Positions 8,950 through 12,500 of a DNA stretch of 12,500 bases are shown piece after piece. Source of the stretch: Trachelipus rathkii (lineage: Eukaryota > Arthropoda > Malacostraca > Isopoda > Trachelipodidae). The stretch spans positions 22,501 to 35,000 of the forward strand of contig JABUQX010061547.1 of assembly GCA_015478945.1 (NCBI GenBank). Direction: 5' to 3'. A model generated the notes under the pieces. The model had not been told where the DNA came from and did not search any database. It was given only the letters and a program-made list of their open reading frames with translations. A program made the translations under genes and the position numbers. Numbering within the stretch: the first letter of the stretch is position 1; every line of letters begins with the position of its first letter.

Positions 8950-9272
8950 AATCTCCAACTTCCCCAGTAAAAGATGGCCACTACCCCATTCCCCCGGTCG
9001 TAGATACATCTCCTAAGGTATTCATCCCAGATAACAGAAAACAGGACCCCTCTTACAGGCCCCATAATCTGTTCACTGGTCCTAGAGATTCTACACCCCG
9101 AGTTACCCGAAGTCAAACAAGGATGAAGGAACAAGCTTTACAGCAACAGCCCGAGGCAAGTGACAACACGGAGACTACAGCGAAGACTCCTGTCCAGCCT
9201 CCACCTGTCGAATTGGATTTGAACACTACAGTCCGCGGAGGAAAAACTTGGTATTTGCCTCCGGGTTACTAG
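8901..9272 (+). CDS. Pol C-terminal extension, segment 2 (Pro/Thr/Gln-rich tail)
   Basis: Frame 3 is open well upstream of 8901 and ends at the TAG at 9270-9272; the nominal GTG at 8901 is not a credible start. The product is rich in proline, threonine and glutamine, with two SPVK motifs close together and a TRSQTR basic patch. Composition matches the preceding frame-1 segment, so it is probably the end of the same extension after a -1 frame change somewhere around 8880-8945. No known domain. It could instead be non-functional. Confidence 0.5.
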   Translation: MYGAYGGAPPRTNSPVKSPTSPVKDGHYPIPPVVDTSPKVFIPDNRKQDPSYRPHNLFTGPRDSTPRVTRSQTRMKEQALQQQPEASDNTETTAKTPVQPPPVELDLNTTVRGGKTWYLPPGY

Positions 9273-9400
9273 TTCATCCCAATTCTGTATATACTTCTGT
9301 ATATTCCTAGATTTAAGAGAAAATTCTTTAGTTTGTAGAATGGATTCTTCTTATTCTTCTAGTCTAAGAAGGATACTCTTAATTTTAAGACCTTGATGAA

Positions 9401-9448
9401 AGTACATTTCGCTTCGCGTCTGTACTAAAAAAAAAAAATTTTTTTTTT
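9401..9448 (+). repeat. Hairpin AGTACA/TGTACT followed by A12T10
   Basis: Perfect 6-bp arms at 9401-9406 and 9421-9426 enclose a 14-base loop that contains a small CGC/GCG stem. Directly after it, 12 A then 10 T form a self-complementary tract. Confidence 0.6.
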
Positions 9449-9463
9449 CTAGTTAAGAATTAC

Positions 9464-9603
9464 TTAGTGGATTAGGAAAAACCTTAGACTGGATTAGACA
9501 ACGATCGTTATAATTTTAAGAAAATTAGCTTGGATTAGTATACATTCCTTACATTTTAAGAAATTAGTCGGGATTAATACTTATTCATAGGATATCTAAT
9601 CTT
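9464..9603 (+). repeat. Degenerate ~40-base tandem repeats
   Basis: Related TTAG-NN-GGATTAG units start at 9484, 9525 and 9564, with a shorter one at 9464. The last two are each preceded by TTTTAAGAA. Copies are clearly diverged. Confidence 0.55.
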
Positions 9604-9800
9604 AGAATTTAGATGTAGATTCGATAAATCTTAGGATAGATTAATTCAGTTCTAGTTTTACTCATTTTTTATATAAAGAAACCTTTTAAAAATATGTTTC
9701 ACTCTCAGAACAAGGGGGGGACAGCAATTTTTAATACAAAAATAAAATTACAAAATGAGAAAAAGATCCAAAAAACTTTTCTATTAAGAAAACAAAAAAA

Positions 9801-9862
9801 ATAAGTAAAAGTAAGTAAGTAATAGCTAAGTAAGCAACGAATGCTAGTAAGTAAGTAAGTAA
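9801..9862 (+). repeat. (GTAA)n tetranucleotide repeats
   Basis: Runs of GTAAGTAAGTAA at 9811-9822 and 9847-9862 with related AAGTA text between. Each GTAAGT also matches the metazoan 5' splice-donor consensus, though with no sign that it is used. Confidence 0.8.
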
Positions 9863-10096
9863 TTTCACTAACTAGTAAATAAACAATTAAGTACTAAGCA
9901 GTATACAACGTTGAGTTTAAAAACTCTTACATTTAGATTTTAAGCCAACTAACTCGATTATAATTAAGAAAACATTTAGTTTAACAATAAAACGCGAACG
10001 CTTTAACTAACCAATTAATTTTAAAATATTAATTAAACATAGGCGACCTTTAAAAATTTCAAAACCAAGAAAAGTATAAAGTATAAATATTTCAAA

Positions 10097-12061
10097 ATGA
10101 ACTTCGAATACCAGCTTTGTGCTATCATCATTGTATCAAACATGCCCAAAGCAACCCATAAAATGAAAAAGAAGGGAAACGAAGATTCTACCTGTTTAGT
10201 TCTATATCGTACAGGAGAAGTCAACTTCATAGAAGGATACCTCGATCTGGTTATCTCCTTAGAATGTCCTTCAGACATTAAAGAAACTATCATCAAGACG
10301 ACTAAACTGGTAAACAACGTAAAAGAATCATTTCTACCATCGTTCGAAACCATGTTTCTAAATGTTTCAACACATCAAAGGGCTCACCAATGGGAATTTA
10401 AACTTATGACCATTCGAGTAAAAGTGTTAGCCCAGAAACTGAACGAAGTAAGTGAACTGCCTTGGATCTCTGCAAGATCAAAAAGGAAGCGAGCCGCTTT
10501 TGAATTTGGAGGAGACGTCCTCAACATTCTTTTTGGCACTGCTACCGATAAACAGGTAAAACTACTTCGAAAAAAGATCAACATCTTAGGTAACTATGCC
10601 TCTACCTCAAATTTATTGATTACTGAACTAAAGGAACAGTTGAAAGCGAATACTCGTACTTTAATAAATTTCAGGGATAGCTTACAAAAATTGATAGAGT
10701 TTCAGAATAGTCTAGGTGCTACGCACAATATAATAAACCAATTGGGAAGCATCAGGGCGTTAATAAATTTAATTGAACAAACCGTTCAGAACATCCACCA
10801 AATCCACCAATTAGTGATAAATTCACTCCAACTCGCTAAAAACAAAATCACCAACTCACAACTTTTTTCTCCCATCTTCCTATTGCCTTTCATACTAGAA
10901 ATGAACAAAGAGACTAAACTTCACACAGTCATTCCTCTAGAAACAAAAACTTATCAAACTTTTCTAACCTATTCTTGGACTATTCAATCTGCAACTAACC
11001 CCTATGAACTAATCACCTTAATTCCTTTTATCTCCATAGAGAAATTCGTTTCCTACAAACTAATACCTTTTCCTACCCACCTTCCTTTAAATAAATCACT
11101 AGTTCGAGTCATGTACAACGACCCAAATAGTTACTTCTTTGTAAATTACGGTAATCGGAAGTACACTTACCTTAAAGAATCAGCCCATGATCTTTGTAGA
11201 CATTTAGGCCAACTAGCAGTTTGCCCCCAGTCCCAAGTGTTTGCTTCCATTGATGATCAGTCTTGTTTACTATCTTTAATCTTGAATTTCACTAATGACT
11301 TTTCACACTGCCCTATCGCAGAATATAAGTCTATAGAACCTTATACTGTTGCTTTAGGACACTTCACCCTGATTTCTTTTTCAGAAAAAACTAGGGCTTC
11401 GATTGCATGTGAGAAACCCAATTCTATCCAGCATGTCTATGACTATGTCTTTACTATTCCTCACGGATGTGCTTTCATCTCTTCTAAGTTTCAGTTTAAG
11501 AACCCTATTCACCTTGAAAAGAACATAACCCTCTCTTCCTTAATTTCTTATTCTGATCACGTTTTATTCAACTTCTTATCTCACGTTGCTTTACCTAACA
11601 TTTCTTCTGTTTTGTTCCCTAAGTTTCAAACTTTAAAAGAAATTCATTGGAATCAAAGACTAGATCAATTAAATCAAACAATGCACCCTTTTACACCGTA
11701 TTTTCCCCAGATAAAATTCATTCCATACATTGGAGGAGGAACCTCTGGCACGATCTTTTTCATTATAGTTCTTGTCATTGCGTATTTCGTTTGGACGAAA
11801 AGAGTATTTCTTTGCAATATGTGCCTGCCCAAAGCACCCATTCAAACTGAAAGCATCCCACTTCAGGCCGTCCCAACCTCTAACGTACGTATCCAACTAG
11901 CACCTGAAGATGCTCCCTCAAATAACCTGGTTCAGATAAGATCTCGACCCAGCTCCCCAACTCCTATCCAACGTTTGTCTTTACTTCCAAGACCTCCTAT
12001 GCCTCTTCCTAACACTCGAGCTATTACTTCCTCTGAAAATCAAGCGACTTATTCGAATTAG
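10097..12061 (+). CDS. env: Envelope fusion glycoprotein, errantivirus/baculovirus F-like (intact)
   Basis: A membrane glycoprotein of 654 aa that would mediate fusion of particles with cells. A polybasic furin-type site at R127-R132 (RSKRKR) would split a short F2 of about 130 aa from a long F1. Directly after it, an AAFEFGG...LFGT-like segment (133-147) matches the fusion-peptide region of the baculovirus F/errantivirus Env family. About 150-260 is leucine/isoleucine heptad-like, a probable coiled coil. Five N-glycosylation sequons are present (NVS, NFT, NIT, NIS, NQT). A glycine-rich hinge leads to a membrane anchor at about 552-566, followed by an 88-residue tail with a CNMC cysteine pair and proline-rich end. 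The ATG at 10097 is the likely start, but the N-terminus has only a short hydrophobic stretch (LCAIIIV) and is a poor signal peptide; a spliced leader could add one. The family call is from motifs and layout. Confidence 0.9.
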   Translation: MNFEYQLCAIIIVSNMPKATHKMKKKGNEDSTCLVLYRTGEVNFIEGYLDLVISLECPSDIKETIIKTTKLVNNVKESFLPSFETMFLNVSTHQRAHQWEFKLMTIRVKVLAQKLNEVSELPWISARSKRKRAAFEFGGDVLNILFGTATDKQVKLLRKKINILGNYASTSNLLITELKEQLKANTRTLINFRDSLQKLIEFQNSLGATHNIINQLGSIRALINLIEQTVQNIHQIHQLVINSLQLAKNKITNSQLFSPIFLLPFILEMNKETKLHTVIPLETKTYQTFLTYSWTIQSATNPYELITLIPFISIEKFVSYKLIPFPTHLPLNKSLVRVMYNDPNSYFFVNYGNRKYTYLKESAHDLCRHLGQLAVCPQSQVFASIDDQSCLLSLILNFTNDFSHCPIAEYKSIEPYTVALGHFTLISFSEKTRASIACEKPNSIQHVYDYVFTIPHGCAFISSKFQFKNPIHLEKNITLSSLISYSDHVLFNFLSHVALPNISSVLFPKFQTLKEIHWNQRLDQLNQTMHPFTPYFPQIKFIPYIGGGTSGTIFFIIVLVIAYFVWTKRVFLCNMCLPKAPIQTESIPLQAVPTSNVRIQLAPEDAPSNNLVQIRSRPSSPTPIQRLSLLPRPPMPLPNTRAITSSENQATYSN

Positions 12062-12091
12062 AAAATCAATCCTTAAGTAATGATTTTTCCC

Positions 12092-12100
12092 GGGGAGGGG
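12092..12100 (+). promoter_or_regulatory. Candidate polypurine tract
   Basis: GGGGAGGGG lies 31 bases after the env stop codon, the expected place for the plus-strand primer of an LTR element. The bases 5' of it are pyrimidine-rich (TTTTTCCC), which is not ideal, and the following sequence does not begin with TG. Confidence 0.4.
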
Positions 12101-12226
12101 ACCTTTATCGTACGTATAGTACTTTTAGTTCGAAATGTATTCCATCATTTGTAAATTAGATTCAAAAATACGTTCTTAGACGTTTTCTGTGAAATCAAAA
12201 TCGATCGAAATAGGTCGCTTAGAAAC

Positions 12227-12338
12227 AAAGGCTTCCCGCCTTTCTCTTGCTCGTAAAGACGACGCAATAGAATTCCTGTATGGGTTTGTATTGCGTGCAT
12301 TGGAGGATTGACTCATTTGCAATCCTACAAGGGCGTCT
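12227..12338 (+). other. Possible structured RNA: hairpin plus three-way junction
   Basis: Perfect inverted repeats, in order: AAAGGC/GCCTTT (12227-12232, 12238-12243); ACGCAATA/TATTGCGT (12262-12269, 12289-12296); AGGATTG/CAATCCT (12304-12310, 12320-12326). A further pair, AGACG/CGTCT (12257-12261, 12334-12338), encloses the last two and would close a three-way junction. The pairing is read from sequence; no folding energy was computed. It would lie in the 3' untranslated region or LTR of the element RNA. Confidence 0.45.
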
Positions 12339-12421
12339 CAGTCGCTGCTTGCTTGGTAAACTGTAGAGTTGAAAGTGAACGCTTGTGCGAGAATTTGGTT
12401 CTTTTCACCTCTCTACTGTCA

Positions 12422-12500
12422 TTATATATAATATATTATCATTTATAATATATAATATATATAATATATATAATATATAATAAATATATATATATAAGAT
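12422..12500. repeat. Degenerate AT tract at the window end
   Basis: TA, ATA and AAT repeats up to the end of the window, much like the tract at 1061-1195. It hides the 3' boundary of the element. Confidence 0.9.

Larger units (their letters stand above)
9273..10096 (+). other. AT-rich pol-env intergenic region
   Basis: 824 bases without a supportable gene. It holds a hairpin plus A12T10 tract (9401-9448), degenerate 40-base repeats (9464-9603), a G7 run (9714-9720), a GTAA/AAGT array (9801-9862), and an AG at 10041-10042 after an AT-rich stretch that could serve as a splice acceptor for env. Related errantiviruses usually have env close to or overlapping pol, so this gap is long. Confidence 0.6.
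12062..12421 (+). other. Region downstream of env; possible start of the 3' LTR
   Basis: 360 bases without a coding frame. It begins with a G-rich polypurine candidate (12092-12100) about 30 bases after the env stop, where a 3' LTR would be expected to begin, and contains a cluster of inverted repeats (12227-12338). I found no matching copy upstream of gag, so LTR status is unproven. Confidence 0.4.

Noticed and set aside
9427..9448. Hairpin plus T-run as an intrinsic terminator
   Set aside because: The element is eukaryotic with polymerase II-type expression expected; the A12T10 tract is more likely low-complexity sequence.

Overview
The window holds the internal region of an endogenous retrovirus-like LTR element of the Ty3/gypsy order, with its own envelope gene (errantivirus-like layout: gag - protease - reverse transcriptase - RNase H - integrase - env, all on the + strand). 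It sits in an AT-rich eukaryotic genome crowded with (TA)n and (ATT)n microsatellites. An arthropod is the natural guess, possibly a decapod crustacean given the microsatellite density, but that is inference: no host gene is present to fix the taxon.

Layout. 1-1592 has no gene I can support: an (ATT)n tract, a hairpin, a 112-bp pure (TA)n run, two further degenerate AT tracts, and a diverged direct duplication (about 1313-1390 and 1457-1530) just before gag. 1593-3755 is an intact gag (720 aa) with an acidic N-terminus, a proline/tyrosine-rich stretch holding a PPPY motif, a capsid-like helical region, and a zinc-knuckle nucleocapsid. Gag ends on a textbook -1 slippery heptamer (3746-3752) directly abutting its TAG stop; the pol frame opens exactly there. 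3752-7090 carries protease, a long linker with four 19-residue tandem repeats, reverse transcriptase and RNase H. A 34-bp tandem duplication (6876-6943) then breaks the frame, and integrase (HHCC, D-D35-E, GPY) continues in the next frame to 8399. A proline/serine/glutamine-rich C-terminal extension follows in two further frames to 9272. 9273-10096 is AT-rich and noncoding, with a hairpin, degenerate repeats and GTAA repeats. 10097-12061 is an intact 654-aa class I-like envelope resembling baculovirus F/errantivirus Env: furin site, fusion peptide, heptad region, five N-glycosylation sequons, C-terminal membrane anchor. 12062-12421 has a G-rich polypurine-tract candidate and a compact set of inverted repeats that could fold as a three-way junction, before another AT tract runs to the window end.

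How it works together. Gag would assemble particles and package RNA; the -1 frameshift would yield a minority Gag-Pol product; Pol would process, reverse transcribe and integrate; Env would give membrane fusion. As it stands Pol is disrupted by the 34-bp duplication and probably by two more frame changes in its tail, while gag, the catalytic domains and env remain open, so the copy looks fairly young but defective. I could not find a matching LTR pair or a convincing primer-binding site inside the window.
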